Source: Arthrobacter sp. ERGS1:01 (lineage in GTDB: Bacteria > Actinomycetota > Actinomycetes > Actinomycetales > Micrococcaceae). Taken from it: 64,000 nucleotides of DNA. Location: assembly GCF_001281315.1 (NCBI RefSeq), contig NZ_CP012479.1:930001-994000 (forward strand), in the 5' to 3' direction. The notes below the pieces were generated by a model. The model saw only the letters and a list, made by a program, of their open reading frames with translations, had not been told where the DNA came from and ran no database searches. The position numbers and the translations under genes are program-made. The stretch's first letter is position 1. Every line of letters starts with the position of its first letter. Of this stretch, positions 35,003 to 45,146 are shown piece by piece.

Positions 35003-35034
35003 TTGACGGTGGAGGATTGTGGAGTAATGTGGAG
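35003..35034 (+). promoter_or_regulatory. mraZ promoter overlapped by three MraZ-type boxes
   Basis: TTGACG (35003-35008) and TAATGT (35025-35030) are 16 bases apart. TGGAG occurs three times at exact 10-bp intervals (35010, 35020, 35030). MraZ of E. coli binds TGGGN repeats with five-base spacers, the same phasing, so this is very likely the autoregulatory operator of the cluster. Confidence 0.65.
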
Positions 35035-35095
35035 CGCGTAAGAGGGAATTGGTGAAGGGTTGTTCTAGGAACCTTGGTTTCGAAGGCGGTGGGGG

Positions 35096-35527
35096 ATGTT
35101 TCTCGGAACTCATTCACCGCGCCTGGACGAAAAGGGCCGAATCATCCTTCCCGCCAAGTTCCGGGAGGAACTGGCCGGCGGACTTGTCCTGACCAAGGGG
35201 CAGGAACACTGCATTTACGTCTTCAGTGCCAGGGAATTTGAAAAAGTCCACGCGGACATGGTGGGTGCGCCAATGCAGAACCGGCAAGCCCGCGACTATA
35301 TCCGCGTTTTTCTCTCTGGAGCCTCCGACGAAGTCCCCGACAAGCAAGGGCGTGTGACCATTCCGGCCACACTCCGGGCATATGCGGGTCTTGACCGTGA
35401 GCTGGTCGTCATTGGCGCCGGCAACCGGGCAGAGATCTGGGATGCCACGGCTTGGAACGACTACCTGGAAGAAAAGGAGAAGGCGTTCTCGGAACTTGAC
35501 GAGGACTCCATCCCCGGCAACACCTAG
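35096..35527 (+). CDS. mraZ: Transcriptional regulator MraZ
   Basis: A 143-residue protein of two tandem SpoVT/AbrB-like domains: [20 protein letters not shown] at the N-terminus and [20 protein letters not shown] in the second half. MraZ forms a ring, binds repeated boxes in front of its own gene and usually represses the division cluster. Three TGGAG boxes phased by 10 bp overlap its promoter. ATG at 35096 follows GGCGGTGGGGG. The gene is first in the dcw cluster, separated from rsmH by about 209 bp. That gap contains a CCTGGC/GCCAGG stem near 35610-35635 and no other clear feature. Confidence 0.95.
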   Translation: MFLGTHSPRLDEKGRIILPAKFREELAGGLVLTKGQEHCIYVFSAREFEKVHADMVGAPMQNRQARDYIRVFLSGASDEVPDKQGRVTIPATLRAYAGLDRELVVIGAGNRAEIWDATAWNDYLEEKEKAFSELDEDSIPGNT

Positions 35528-35736
35528 CACCTTTAGTTCCACAGTTTTATGCACGTGGCACCCATGGCGGGTCTTGGATGAGATCTCCAGCCGCCCGGCA
35601 GCGTCAAACCTGGCTCACCTTCCCCGGTGCCAGGCGGGACGCGGCTCGGCGCGGAGGGGGATCTGATCCAAGAACGCACCAACCGTTCACACATGCAGCA
35701 TGAACACCAGCGAAGCCCAGCAGAAACGGAGGCGTG

Positions 35737-36735
35737 ATGACGTCGGAGAACCCCACGCCACCTACGTCCGCCCGCCACACACCAGTTCTTTTGGATCGCT
35801 GCATCAACCTCCTGGCCCCCGCCTTCGACGTGGCACGCCAGGCCGGCCGCACCCCCATCGTCATCGACGCAACACTTGGCATGGGCGGCCACAGCGAGGC
35901 CATGCTCCAGCGCTACCCGGACCTGCACCTGATCGGCATCGACAGGGACACCGAGGCGCTCGGCCTGGCGGGGGAGCGGCTTTCGCCCTTCGCCGACCGC
36001 ACCGACTTGGTCCACTCCGTCTACGACGAAATCGCATCGGTCCTGGATGACCTGGGCGTTCCCGCCGTGGACGGCATCCTGATGGACCTGGGCGTCTCCT
36101 CGCTGCAGCTCGATGAGCGCGACCGCGGCTTCGCCTACTCCTTTGACGCGCCCCTGGACATGCGCATGGACACGAGCCGCGGCCAGACGGCGGCCGACGT
36201 CGTCAACAGCTACTCCGAAGAGGACCTGGTCCGGATCATCCGCAAGTGGGGTGAGGAAAAGTTTGCCGGGCGCATCGCCAACCACATCGTGGCGGCCCGC
36301 GACCGCAAACCGCTCACCCACACGGGCGAACTTGTCGAGATCATCCGCAACGTGGTCCCGGCCGGTGCCGCACGCACCGGTGGACACCCCGCCAAGCGCA
36401 CCTTCCAGGCGCTGCGGATCGAGGTCAACGAGGAACTGAGCGTCCTGGAACGCGCCGTCCCGGCCGCCGTTGACGCGCTGGTCCTGCACGGCCGCGCCGT
36501 CGTGATGTCCTACCACTCGCTGGAGGACAAGATCGTCAAGGCCGTCTTTGCCGCCGGCTCCAGTTCCTCGGCTCCGGCAGGCTTCCCCGTGGAGCTTGAG
36601 GAGCACAAGGCAACCCTTAAACGCCTGACCAAGGGAACCGAAATCCCCACCGATCAGGAAATCGCAGAAAACCCCAGGGCCGCATCGGCGCGGCTCCGGG
36701 CAGTGGAAAAAGTCAGAGTCAGGAGCGCCGCATGA
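35737..36735 (+). CDS. rsmH: 16S rRNA (cytosine-1402-N4) methyltransferase
   Basis: A 332-residue SAM-dependent methyltransferase. [17 protein letters not shown] is the family N-terminus, [16 protein letters not shown] near 46 binds [20 protein letters not shown] near 111 is the catalytic region, and [13 protein letters not shown] near 255 is conserved. It methylates N4 of C1402 in 16S rRNA. ATG at 35737 has GGAGG just upstream; a GTG at 35734 is also possible. The stop overlaps the next ATG as ATGA. Confidence 0.96.
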   Translation: MTSENPTPPTSARHTPVLLDRCINLLAPAFDVARQAGRTPIVIDATLGMGGHSEAMLQRYPDLHLIGIDRDTEALGLAGERLSPFADRTDLVHSVYDEIASVLDDLGVPAVDGILMDLGVSSLQLDERDRGFAYSFDAPLDMRMDTSRGQTAADVVNSYSEEDLVRIIRKWGEEKFAGRIANHIVAARDRKPLTHTGELVEIIRNVVPAGAARTGGHPAKRTFQALRIEVNEELSVLERAVPAAVDALVLHGRAVVMSYHSLEDKIVKAVFAAGSSSSAPAGFPVELEEHKATLKRLTKGTEIPTDQEIAENPRAASARLRAVEKVRVRSAA

Positions 36736-37433
36736 GCCAGCTTGCAACCCGCATTGCCCCGATAACCGTGGGTAACAATGCCCGTGCGCTGTCCATGCCC
36801 CTGGAAGAGCTTGGTGCGCCCCTCCCCGCCACCGGAGCTCCCGCGCCGCGTCCCCGCACGCCGCTGTCCTTGGTGGTTTCCAGCCCGCGCAAAAACAAGA
36901 CGCCCCTGCTGGTCTCCTTGTTCCTGCTGCTGGTGGCCGCGCTGTCCGCCGTGCTGATCATGAGCGTCTCCGTCTCACAGGGCCAGTACGACCTGGTCGG
37001 GTTGAAGGATCAGCAAAGCGCCCTGCAAAAATCCAACCAGGCCCTGGAGCTTCAGCTGAGCGCCGAGGAGGCACCGCAAAGCCTCGTCGCACGGGCCGCA
37101 GGCATGGGCATGGTCCCGGCGGCAACCACCGGGCAGATCGACGTACGCACCAAGAAGGTCACGGGCAACCCGCAGCCGGCCGTGCCGGAAACCAAGGGCC
37201 TGGTGGCCCTTGCCCCCGCGCAGGTCAACCCGCCCACCCCCGATGCGGCCGTCAACCCCAACGCCGCCGACGCCGGCTCCGCGGCCCAGGACGGCAACGC
37301 CGTCGCTGCGGCCGAGAAGGCTGCGGCGAAGGCCGGCGGCACGAAGGCTGCGCCGGCCCCGCTGGCGGCCGCCCCGAACGCGGCCGAACTCAACGGCGGC
37401 ACCATCCCCGCTCCGGCGCAGAAGGACAACTAG
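36732..37433 (+). CDS. ftsL: FtsL-like septum formation protein
   Basis: The 233-residue bitopic protein has a cytoplasmic region of about 55 residues, one membrane helix (about 58-80, [19 protein letters not shown]) and an extracellular heptad-like segment, [21 protein letters not shown] long tail of about 100 residues rich in Ala, Pro and Lys follows. Position between rsmH and ftsI, the ATGA overlap with rsmH and the topology identify it as the FtsL position protein. FtsL links FtsQ/FtsB to FtsW/FtsI in septal wall synthesis. The Ala/Pro tail is far longer than in E. coli FtsL. Confidence 0.85.
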   Translation: MSQLATRIAPITVGNNARALSMPLEELGAPLPATGAPAPRPRTPLSLVVSSPRKNKTPLLVSLFLLLVAALSAVLIMSVSVSQGQYDLVGLKDQQSALQKSNQALELQLSAEEAPQSLVARAAGMGMVPAATTGQIDVRTKKVTGNPQPAVPETKGLVALAPAQVNPPTPDAAVNPNAADAGSAAQDGNAVAAAEKAAAKAGGTKAAPAPLAAAPNAAELNGGTIPAPAQKDN

Positions 37434-37497
37434 GGTCCATTTTTAACCAAGATCTCGGGCATCGCCCATTCACGGGGCTAGACGGCAAGGAAACGCA

Positions 37498-39306
37498 GTG
37501 GCAGAAGAGAACACCAAGGCAAACCGCGGTGCAACTGCACACCAGCTGAACAAGGTGGGCCGCGGCCGAATGCGCATCGGGTTCGTGATCATGCTCGCGT
37601 TCCTGCTGGTCATTGCCGGGAAACTGGTCATGATCCAGGGCATGGACGTGGGCAACATGGCCGAGGCCGCCGAGCACCAGCGCACCGTCGAACAGGTGCT
37701 GCCGGCCGTGCGCGGGAAGATCGTGGACGCCAACGGCAAGGTCCTGGCCGAAAGCATCATGCGGTACGACATCACGGTCTCCCAAGTCAACAGCGCCCTG
37801 TTCCCCAAGTACGACCACTATGACACCGTGTCCGGTACGGATGTCCAGTACACGCGGGACGAGGGCCTCCAACAGCTGGCAGACGTCCTGGGCATGAACT
37901 TCGCCACCGTGAAGAAGAACGCCACCGGCACCAAGAACTTCAACTACATCGTCCGCGACGTCAGCCCGGCCGTGGAGGCGAAGGTGGCCGCCCTGGGCGT
38001 CCCCGGCATCTACTCCGAGGCCGTCACGAAGCGCGTCTACCCGCTCGGCGAGGTGGGCGGCCCGATCGTGGGCTTCCTCGGCGCCGACGGCAAGGGCCTG
38101 GCCGGCATCGAACAGACCATGAATGCCAAGCTGACCGGCACCGACGGCTCACGCACCTACCAAATGGGCAAGAACGGGATCATCATCCCCACTGCCCCTG
38201 TCAAGACCGTGCCCGCCGTCGACGGCCAAACCGTCAAGCTGACCATCAACGAGGACATCCAGTACTACGCCCAACAGGCCGCGCAGCAGCAAAAGCAGCA
38301 GTACAGCGCCGACTGGGCCAGCATCACGGTGCTGGAGGCCAAGACCGGCAAGGTCATTGCGATTGCCGACAGCGACTCCTACGACCCCAACAACCCCGGC
38401 GCCTCGCAGACCAAGAACATTGGTTCACGCACCGTCAGCTCCGTCGTAGAGCCCGGGTCCACGGATAAGATCATCACCGCCTCCGGCGTCATGCAGGAAG
38501 GCCTGTTCACGCCGTCGAGCCACTTCCTGGTGCCGCCCACGCTGACCATCGACGGCCAGACCTTCGACGACTCCTTCGTGCACGGTACCGAGCAACGCAC
38601 CCTGGCCGGCATCATCGCCGACTCCATGAACACCGGAACCGTCATGGCCGGGTCCAAGCTGACCATGCAGCAACGCTACGACTACCTTCGCAAGTTCGGC
38701 GTGGGGCAAAAGACGGGCATCGACCTGCCCGGCGAAAGCCCCGGCATCCTGGCCGACTGGCGCAATTGGGACGGCCGCCAGCGCTACACGGTGCTCTTTG
38801 GCCAGGGCGTTGCACAGACCCCGCTGCAGACCGCCTTCGTCTTCCAGACCGTGGCCAACGACGGCGTCCGGCTGCCCCCGCAGATCATCGACTCCGTCAC
38901 GGCCGCCGACGGCAAGGTGGACACCGTCAAGCAGGCGTCCGGCATCAAGGTCATCAGCCCGAAGACCGCACAGCAGGCCCGCGACCTCCTCGAAGGCGTC
39001 GTGACCATGTCCCACTACAACGCGATCGGCATTCCCGGCTACCGGGTGGGCGGCAAGACCGGCACCTCGGAGGCTCCGGCCGACAACGGCGTAGGCTTTG
39101 ACGGGTACACGTCCTCGTTCATCGGCATGGCGCCCATGGATGATCCCCAGTATGTGGTGGCAATCACCGTCCAACGCCCCAAGGGAAGCATCTACGGCGT
39201 CACGCAAGGGGCTACCTTTAACCAGGTGATGGGACAGGTGCTGCGCACATTCAACGTGCCGCCGTCCACGACCCCCAGCGTCATGCCGCCGAAGTTCTAC
39301 AAGTAG
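37498..39306 (+). CDS. ftsI: Division transpeptidase FtsI (PBP3, class B)
   Basis: The 602-residue penicillin-binding protein has one N-terminal membrane helix (about 26-46), a dimerisation domain with VRGKIVDANGKVLAESI, and a transpeptidase domain. The catalytic motifs are SxxK as EPGSTDK near 321, SxN as DSMNTG near 381 and KTGT as GGKTGTSEAP near 519. It cross-links septal peptidoglycan together with FtsW. An Asp before the active-site Lys is uncommon among FtsI proteins. No PASTA domain is present. The GTG at 37498 has AAGGAAA upstream; 64 bases separate it from ftsL. Confidence 0.95.
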   Translation: MAEENTKANRGATAHQLNKVGRGRMRIGFVIMLAFLLVIAGKLVMIQGMDVGNMAEAAEHQRTVEQVLPAVRGKIVDANGKVLAESIMRYDITVSQVNSALFPKYDHYDTVSGTDVQYTRDEGLQQLADVLGMNFATVKKNATGTKNFNYIVRDVSPAVEAKVAALGVPGIYSEAVTKRVYPLGEVGGPIVGFLGADGKGLAGIEQTMNAKLTGTDGSRTYQMGKNGIIIPTAPVKTVPAVDGQTVKLTINEDIQYYAQQAAQQQKQQYSADWASITVLEAKTGKVIAIADSDSYDPNNPGASQTKNIGSRTVSSVVEPGSTDKIITASGVMQEGLFTPSSHFLVPPTLTIDGQTFDDSFVHGTEQRTLAGIIADSMNTGTVMAGSKLTMQQRYDYLRKFGVGQKTGIDLPGESPGILADWRNWDGRQRYTVLFGQGVAQTPLQTAFVFQTVANDGVRLPPQIIDSVTAADGKVDTVKQASGIKVISPKTAQQARDLLEGVVTMSHYNAIGIPGYRVGGKTGTSEAPADNGVGFDGYTSSFIGMAPMDDPQYVVAITVQRPKGSIYGVTQGATFNQVMGQVLRTFNVPPSTTPSVMPPKFYK

Positions 39307-39325
39307 ACCGGCGGACCAACAAACG

Positions 39326-40987
39326 ATGAAAGAACACGATTCAGTGCTAGAACCCGCCTCCGGCCCAGCTTCAACACCCTTGACGGGCCCGGTCCGGCCC
39401 GCTCACCACGGCAGCACGGCGCTTGAGCGCATTGCCGCCCTGGCCGGAACGTCCTACTCCGGCGACGTCGTGGTGCACGGGGTCAGCCTGGATTCGCGCA
39501 CCATCCGGCCCGGTGACCTGTACATTGCGCTGCCCGGCGCCCACGCACACGGCGCCCAGTTTGCCCCGGCCGCCGTGGCGGCCGGCGCCGTGGCAGTGCT
39601 GACGGACGACGCCGGTGCCGGGCTGCTCGCCGACGCCGCAACCGTGCCCGTGCTCCGCTGCGAGGACCCCCGCGGGGCCACCGGCGCCGTGGCGGCCCTC
39701 GTGTACGGCACGGCCGGGATCGGCATGCCGCTGTTCGCCGTGACAGGCACCAACGGCAAGACCACCACCACATACTTCCTCAACTCGCTGCTGCGCGCCC
39801 TGGGAAAGACCACCGGGTTGATCGGCACCATCGAGATCCTGGCCGGCGAAGAACCCATCCCCAGCAAGCTGACCACGCCGGAATCCACCGACGTGCACGC
39901 CCTGCTCGCCGTGATGGCCGAGCGCGGGCTCGACGCCGCCTCCATGGAGGTCTCATCCCACGCGCTGGCGTTCGGACGCGTGGACTCCGTGGTCTTTGAC
40001 GTGGCCGGATTCACGAACCTCACCCAGGACCACCTGGACCTGCACGGCGGCATGGACGGCTACTTCTCGACGAAGGCGCAGCTGTTCACCCCGGCCCGTG
40101 CCCGTGCCGCCGTCATCACGGTCGACGACGACTGGGGCGTGAAGATGGCCGCCGCCTCAACCGTCCCCACCCGCACGCTGTCCACGCACCAGGCCCCGAG
40201 TGGCGGCGCACCCGCCGACTGGCAGGTGTCGGCGATCCGCCGCGACGGCGTCGGCTCACGTTTTGAACTGCACGGACCCGACGGAGCGGCGCTGCGCGTC
40301 CACACCGGCCTGCCGGGTGATTTCAATGTCTCCAACGCAGCCCTGGCCCTCGTCATGGTGGCCACGGCGCTCCTGGCCGCAGCGGGGGAGCCCGATGCCC
40401 GCGGGCAGGCTCTGGCCGCCCTCCAGGACGCCCTGGACGCCCACGACCCGTTCACGCTCGACGTCCCGGGCCGCATGCAGCTCGTCGGCACGGCGCCGGT
40501 GGCCATTGTCGATTTTGCGCACAACCCCGACGCCCTGCAGCGCGCCCTGGACGCTGTCCGTTCCCCCGAACCCGGCTCCCGGGTCATCGTGGTGTTCGGG
40601 GCCACGGGTGAGCGCGACGTGACCAAGCGCCCCATCATGGGCGCCATCGCCGCGCAGGGCGCCGATGTGGTCATTGTCACCGACGACGACCCCCACGACG
40701 AGGACCCGGCCGCCATCCGCGCCGGCGTCCTGGCCGGTGCCGAGGCCGCGAATACCGGGCAGGCCCTGGGCCGGGTCATCGAGGAATTCGACCACCGCGC
40801 GGACGCCATCCGCCGCGCCGTGGCACTGGCCGGACCGGCGGACACCATCCTGGTGGCCGGGCGGGGCCATGAAGTTTATCAAGAGGTCAAGGGCGTCAAT
40901 ATCGCCCTTGACGACAGGGTGGAACTGCGGGCGGCCCTGGCGCACCATGGATTCCCCGTCGCCTCCGCAAGCAGGATAGAGTCATAA
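39326..40987 (+). CDS. murE: UDP-MurNAc-tripeptide synthetase (MurE), probably L-lysine-adding
   Basis: A 553-residue Mur ligase with [18 protein letters not shown] near 143 for ATP, the substrate motif TTPESTDVHAL, the carbamylated-lysine segment YFSTKAQLF near 250, and ARGHE-like VAGRGHEVYQ at the C-terminus. It adds the third residue of the stem peptide to UDP-MurNAc-L-Ala-D-Glu. The position that reads DNPR in diaminopimelate enzymes reads DDDPHDEDP here, near 450. The missing Arg points to L-lysine, as expected for Arthrobacter walls. The ATG at 39326 has a poor ribosome-binding site. It lies 19 bases after ftsI. Confidence 0.94.
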   Translation: MKEHDSVLEPASGPASTPLTGPVRPAHHGSTALERIAALAGTSYSGDVVVHGVSLDSRTIRPGDLYIALPGAHAHGAQFAPAAVAAGAVAVLTDDAGAGLLADAATVPVLRCEDPRGATGAVAALVYGTAGIGMPLFAVTGTNGKTTTTYFLNSLLRALGKTTGLIGTIEILAGEEPIPSKLTTPESTDVHALLAVMAERGLDAASMEVSSHALAFGRVDSVVFDVAGFTNLTQDHLDLHGGMDGYFSTKAQLFTPARARAAVITVDDDWGVKMAAASTVPTRTLSTHQAPSGGAPADWQVSAIRRDGVGSRFELHGPDGAALRVHTGLPGDFNVSNAALALVMVATALLAAAGEPDARGQALAALQDALDAHDPFTLDVPGRMQLVGTAPVAIVDFAHNPDALQRALDAVRSPEPGSRVIVVFGATGERDVTKRPIMGAIAAQGADVVIVTDDDPHDEDPAAIRAGVLAGAEAANTGQALGRVIEEFDHRADAIRRAVALAGPADTILVAGRGHEVYQEVKGVNIALDDRVELRAALAHHGFPVASASRIES

Positions 40988-40993
40988 ACCGAC

Positions 40994-42493
40994 ATGATTG
41001 AACTTACCGCGGCCGAGGTTGCCGCACTTAGCAATGGCCGTTTGTCCGCCGGCACCGACCCGGCAACCCCCATCAACGTCGCCCACATCGTGACCGATTC
41101 CCGGGACGCCGTGCCCGGGAGCATGTACGTTGCCAAAGCGGGGGAAAACGCCGACGGCCATGACTTCATGGCCGCCGCGTTTGCCGCCGGCGCCATCCTG
41201 GCCCTGGCCGAGCGCGAGGTTGCCGCGGACGACGCCGGCACCCTGCACCCCGCCGTGATCGTCGCCGACGCCGTGCTCGCCATGGGCGCCCTGGCCGCCG
41301 AGGTGGTGCGCCGCATCCGCGCGCATTCACCCCTGACGGTCATCGGCATCACCGGTTCCGCCGGTAAGACCACCACGAAGGACCTGCTGGCCGGCATCCT
41401 GGCCCCGCTGGCACCCACCGTGGCCCCCGTTGGCTCCTACAACGGCGAGGTGGGTGTCCCGCTGACGGTCTTCCGTGCCGTGGAAGCCACCCGCTATCTC
41501 ATCATCGAGATGGGCGCCACCAAGATGGGCCAGATCACCTACCTCTCGTCACTGGTCAACCCCGACATCGGCGTGGTCCTGTGCGTGGGCAGCGCCCACG
41601 CCGGCGAATTCGGCTCCATCGACAACATCGCCGTCGCCAAGGGTGAGCTCGTCGAGGCGCTGCCCGCCCACGGCACCGCAATCCTGAACTACGACGACGC
41701 CCGCGTCCGTGCCATGGCCGCCCGCGCCAATGCGCCCGTCACGTTCTTCTCCAGCGCCGACGCCAATGAAGCCTCGACGGTACCCACCGTCCAGGCCCGG
41801 GCTGTGCGCACCACCGACGGACACCCGGAATTTGACCTCGGCTTCCCCGGCGCCCCCGACAGTTTCCCGGTCAGCAGCAAGCTCCTGGGCCTGCACCACG
41901 TGACCAACCTGCTGGCGGCCGCAACCGCCGCCCACGCGGCCGGGGCGACACCGGCGGATATTGCCGCGTCCCTGTCCACGCAAAGTGCCGCGAGCCGGTA
42001 CCGGATGGAACGCACCGACCGGCCCGACGGCGTCACCGTCATCAACGACGCCTACAACGCCAACCCCGAATCCATGCGCGCCGCGCTGCGGACCCTGGCC
42101 GAACTTGGTGCCGGCGGCACCCGGCGCACCTGGGCCGTGCTGGGGGAGATGCTCGAACTCGGCGAGGACTCCGTCCTGGAGCATGACGCCGTGGGCCGCG
42201 TGGCCGTCCGGCTTAACATTTCCCGGCTGATCGTGGTGGGCACACCCGCCCGCGCCATGCATGTCGGGGCCGTCATGGAAGGCTCCTGGGGCGAGGAATC
42301 AATGTTCGTCCCCGACGCCGAGGCCGCCTACGAGCTGCTGGAACGCGAACTTGCCCCCGGCGACATCGTGCTCGTCAAGTCATCAAACGGCGCCGGGCTG
42401 CGGTTCCTGGGCGATCGGATAGCATTACCCGGAAGACCCGCCCCCGCTGAAACCAACGAACAAAACTCCGGTGAAAGGACCCAGCAGCCATGA
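40994..42493 (+). CDS. murF: UDP-MurNAc-tripeptide:D-Ala-D-Ala ligase (MurF)
   Basis: A 499-residue Mur ligase with [20 protein letters not shown] near 115, the conserved [10 protein letters not shown] near 171, and [12 protein letters not shown] near 352. It completes the cytoplasmic UDP-MurNAc-pentapeptide by adding D-Ala-D-Ala. The ATG lies six bases after the murE stop, and the gene overlaps mraY by ATGA. The C-terminal 30 residues are hydrophilic and extra. The ligase that makes D-Ala-D-Ala (Ddl) is not in the window. Confidence 0.96.
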   Translation: MIELTAAEVAALSNGRLSAGTDPATPINVAHIVTDSRDAVPGSMYVAKAGENADGHDFMAAAFAAGAILALAEREVAADDAGTLHPAVIVADAVLAMGALAAEVVRRIRAHSPLTVIGITGSAGKTTTKDLLAGILAPLAPTVAPVGSYNGEVGVPLTVFRAVEATRYLIIEMGATKMGQITYLSSLVNPDIGVVLCVGSAHAGEFGSIDNIAVAKGELVEALPAHGTAILNYDDARVRAMAARANAPVTFFSSADANEASTVPTVQARAVRTTDGHPEFDLGFPGAPDSFPVSSKLLGLHHVTNLLAAATAAHAAGATPADIAASLSTQSAASRYRMERTDRPDGVTVINDAYNANPESMRAALRTLAELGAGGTRRTWAVLGEMLELGEDSVLEHDAVGRVAVRLNISRLIVVGTPARAMHVGAVMEGSWGEESMFVPDAEAAYELLERELAPGDIVLVKSSNGAGLRFLGDRIALPGRPAPAETNEQNSGERTQQP

Positions 42494-43602
42494 TCGCATT
42501 GCTTATTGGCGCCGGCCTGGCCCTGGCCTTTGCCATGATCGGCACGCCGCTGTTTATCCGCCTCCTCGTGAAAAAGGGGTACGGGCAGATCGTCCGCGAC
42601 GACGGCCCCACCACGCACCAGGTCAAGCGCGGCACGCCCACCATGGGCGGCACCGTGGTGGTCGGCGCAGTGGTGGCCTCCTACTTCCTCACGCACCTGA
42701 TCATCTGGTTGCTGAACCCCGACGCGCAGGGGCCCACGGCCTCCGGCCTGCTCATGATCTTCCTCATGGTGGGCCAGGGCCTGGTCGGCTTCCTCGATGA
42801 CTTCCTGAAGATCTCCAACCAGCGCAGCCTCGGCCTGGACGCCAAGGGGAAGCTGATTGGGCAGGCAGTCATCGGCATCGCCTTCGCGGTCATGGCCCTG
42901 GGCTTCCCGGACAGCTCCGGCAGGACGCCGGCCAGCACGTTCATTTCCTTCGCCCGCGACATTCCCTCGCTGAACCTGGCATTTGCCGGTGCCGGCCTCG
43001 GCGTGGTGTTGTTCGTGATCTGGTCCAACCTGATCATCGCCGGCACCACCAACGGCGTGAACCTCACCGACGGCCTGGACGGCCTCGCCACGGGTGCCGC
43101 CATCCTGGTCTTTGGCGCCTACACGCTCATCGGCCTGTGGCAGAGCAGCCAGGGCTGCGGATCCCGCAAGGTCCCGTCCGAGGCCGTCTGCTACGAAGTC
43201 CGCGACCCGTTGGATTTGTCCCTGCTGGCCGTCATCATCTTCGCTGCACTGATCGGCTTCCTGTGGTGGAACACGTCCCCGGCAAAGATCTTCATGGGCG
43301 ACACCGGCTCACTGGCCATCGGCGGCGCGATCGCCGGTTTCGCGATCCTCTCCCGCACCGAAATCCTGCTGTTCATCATCGGCGGGCTCTTCGTGCTCAT
43401 CACGCTCTCGGTCATCATCCAGATCGGCTTCTTCAAGCTCTCCAAGGGCAAGCGGGTCTTCTTGATGGCCCCGCTCCAACACCACTTTGAACTCAAGGGC
43501 TGGGCCGAAGTGACAGTCGTGGTGCGGTTCTGGATCCTGGCCGGGCTCATGGTGGCCCTGGGACTGGGCGCTTTTTATGCTGAATGGATAGTACGACTGT
43601 GA
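42490..43602 (+). CDS. mraY: Phospho-MurNAc-pentapeptide transferase (MraY)
   Basis: A 370-residue integral membrane enzyme with about ten helices. [13 protein letters not shown] near 38, [10 protein letters not shown] near 98, [16 protein letters not shown] near 185 and [10 protein letters not shown] near 272 are the family motifs, including the catalytic Asp residues. It transfers phospho-MurNAc-pentapeptide to undecaprenyl phosphate at the inner membrane face, forming lipid I. ATGA overlaps join it to murF and GTGA to murD. Confidence 0.97.
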   Translation: MIALLIGAGLALAFAMIGTPLFIRLLVKKGYGQIVRDDGPTTHQVKRGTPTMGGTVVVGAVVASYFLTHLIIWLLNPDAQGPTASGLLMIFLMVGQGLVGFLDDFLKISNQRSLGLDAKGKLIGQAVIGIAFAVMALGFPDSSGRTPASTFISFARDIPSLNLAFAGAGLGVVLFVIWSNLIIAGTTNGVNLTDGLDGLATGAAILVFGAYTLIGLWQSSQGCGSRKVPSEAVCYEVRDPLDLSLLAVIIFAALIGFLWWNTSPAKIFMGDTGSLAIGGAIAGFAILSRTEILLFIIGGLFVLITLSVIIQIGFFKLSKGKRVFLMAPLQHHFELKGWAEVTVVVRFWILAGLMVALGLGAFYAEWIVRL

Positions 43603-45146
43603 CACTGACCCCCGCACACCGCCTCGCAACGCTCACCAGCTGGGATGCCGACTGGACCGGCCTGCGGGTGGTGGTTACAGGCATCAGCAAAACCGGTTTC
43701 TCCGTGGCCGACACCCTCGCCGAACTCGGCGCCAAGGTGGTGGTGGTGGCCGCCTCCGACGACGACATCGCCAGGCGCGACGCCGACACCCTCAAGATCG
43801 TGGGCGTCAGCGACGTCATCCTCGGAGAGGACACCTCCACCGTCCTGCCGCGCGTGGACGGGGAAGCCGCCGAATTGGTGGTCACGAGCCCCGGCTACAA
43901 GCCCAGCCACCCGCTGCTGGCCGCAGCGGCCGACGCCGGCATCCCCATCTGGGGCGACGTGGAGCTCGCCTGGCGCGTGCGCACGAAGGCCGGGCGGAAG
44001 ACCGCCGAATGGATCACCATCACCGGCACCAACGGCAAGACCACCACGACCACCATGGTGGAGCACATGCTCCAGGCCGCCGGGCTGCGCGCCATTGCGG
44101 CCGGCAACATCGGCACCCCCATCCTGGACGCCGTGCGCGACCCCGAGGGCTATGATGCACTGGCCGTGGAATTGTCCACGTTCCAGCTGCACTGGACCGC
44201 ATCGGTGGAGCCCGTCTCGAGCGTCTGCCTGAACCTGGCCGAGGACCACGTGGACTGGCACGGCAGCTTTGCCGCCTACGCCGCCGACAAGGCCAAGGTC
44301 TACGCCAACACCAAGGTGGCCTGCGTCTACAACGCCGAACAGCTTGAGACCGAGCGCATGGTCGAGGAGGCCGACGTCCGCGAGGGCTGCCGGGCCGTCG
44401 GCTTCACCACCGGCATGCCCGCCATCAGCATGGTCGGCGTCGTCGAGGGGCTGCTCGTGGACCGGGCCTTCATCGCCGAACGCAAGGATTCCGCCGTCGA
44501 ATTGGCCCACGTCAGCGACATTGCTGACCTGGTCCCGCGCCACCTGGTGGCCAACGCCGCCGCGGCGGCCGCCCTGGTCCGGGCCTACGGGCTCACGCCC
44601 GCCAACGTCCGTGACGGCCTCATCGCCTACGAGAACGGCGAACACCGGATCCAGGCCGTGGCCAAGGCCGACGGCGTGCTGTGGGTCAACGACTCCAAGG
44701 CCACCAACCCGCACGCCGCCTCGGCATCCCTGGCGGCCTTCAAGCCCGTCATCTGGATTGCCGGCGGACTGTCCAAGGGCGTGGAGTACGACGACCTTGT
44801 GGCCGCCCATGCCGGACGCCTGAAGGCGGTGGTGTTGATCGGCGAGGACAGCAGCGCCCTAGCCGGTGCATTGGCACGACACGCGCCGAATGTGCCAGTC
44901 ATCGAGACCGGCAGGGCTCACACTGGCAAGGAGGGGATGGGCCAAACACCCATCTTTGGGGACGTCATCATGGCCCAGGCGGTTGCCGCCGCGGCACAGC
45001 TTGCCGGCGACGGCGACACCGTGCTCATGGCACCCGCTTCGGCATCCATGGACCAATTCACGTCCTACGCCCACCGCGGCCAGGCATTTATCGACGCGGT
45101 GCGGGAGCTGTTGGAACGACGGGCGAGCGCCAATAAGGAGTCATAA
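43599..45146 (+). CDS. murD: UDP-MurNAc-L-Ala:D-Glu ligase (MurD)
   Basis: A 515-residue Mur ligase with a Rossmann-like N-terminus ([20 protein letters not shown]), the ATP loop [21 protein letters not shown] near 145, [13 protein letters not shown] and [13 protein letters not shown] near 366. It adds D-glutamate to UDP-MurNAc-L-Ala in the cytoplasm. GTG at 43599 is chosen because it overlaps the mraY stop as GTGA; an in-frame ATG at 43584 would overlap by 19 bases and has no ribosome-binding site. Its TAA overlaps the ftsW ATG by one base. Confidence 0.94.
   Translation: MTLTPAHRLATLTSWDADWTGLRVVVTGISKTGFSVADTLAELGAKVVVVAASDDDIARRDADTLKIVGVSDVILGEDTSTVLPRVDGEAAELVVTSPGYKPSHPLLAAAADAGIPIWGDVELAWRVRTKAGRKTAEWITITGTNGKTTTTTMVEHMLQAAGLRAIAAGNIGTPILDAVRDPEGYDALAVELSTFQLHWTASVEPVSSVCLNLAEDHVDWHGSFAAYAADKAKVYANTKVACVYNAEQLETERMVEEADVREGCRAVGFTTGMPAISMVGVVEGLLVDRAFIAERKDSAVELAHVSDIADLVPRHLVANAAAAAALVRAYGLTPANVRDGLIAYENGEHRIQAVAKADGVLWVNDSKATNPHAASASLAAFKPVIWIAGGLSKGVEYDDLVAAHAGRLKAVVLIGEDSSALAGALARHAPNVPVIETGRAHTGKEGMGQTPIFGDVIMAQAVAAAAQLAGDGDTVLMAPASASMDQFTSYAHRGQAFIDAVRELLERRASANKES

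Noticed and set aside
34590..35117. Minus-strand ORF of 175 codons before mraZ
   Set aside because: No homology, runs through the DUF3040 3' end, a terminator and the mraZ operator.
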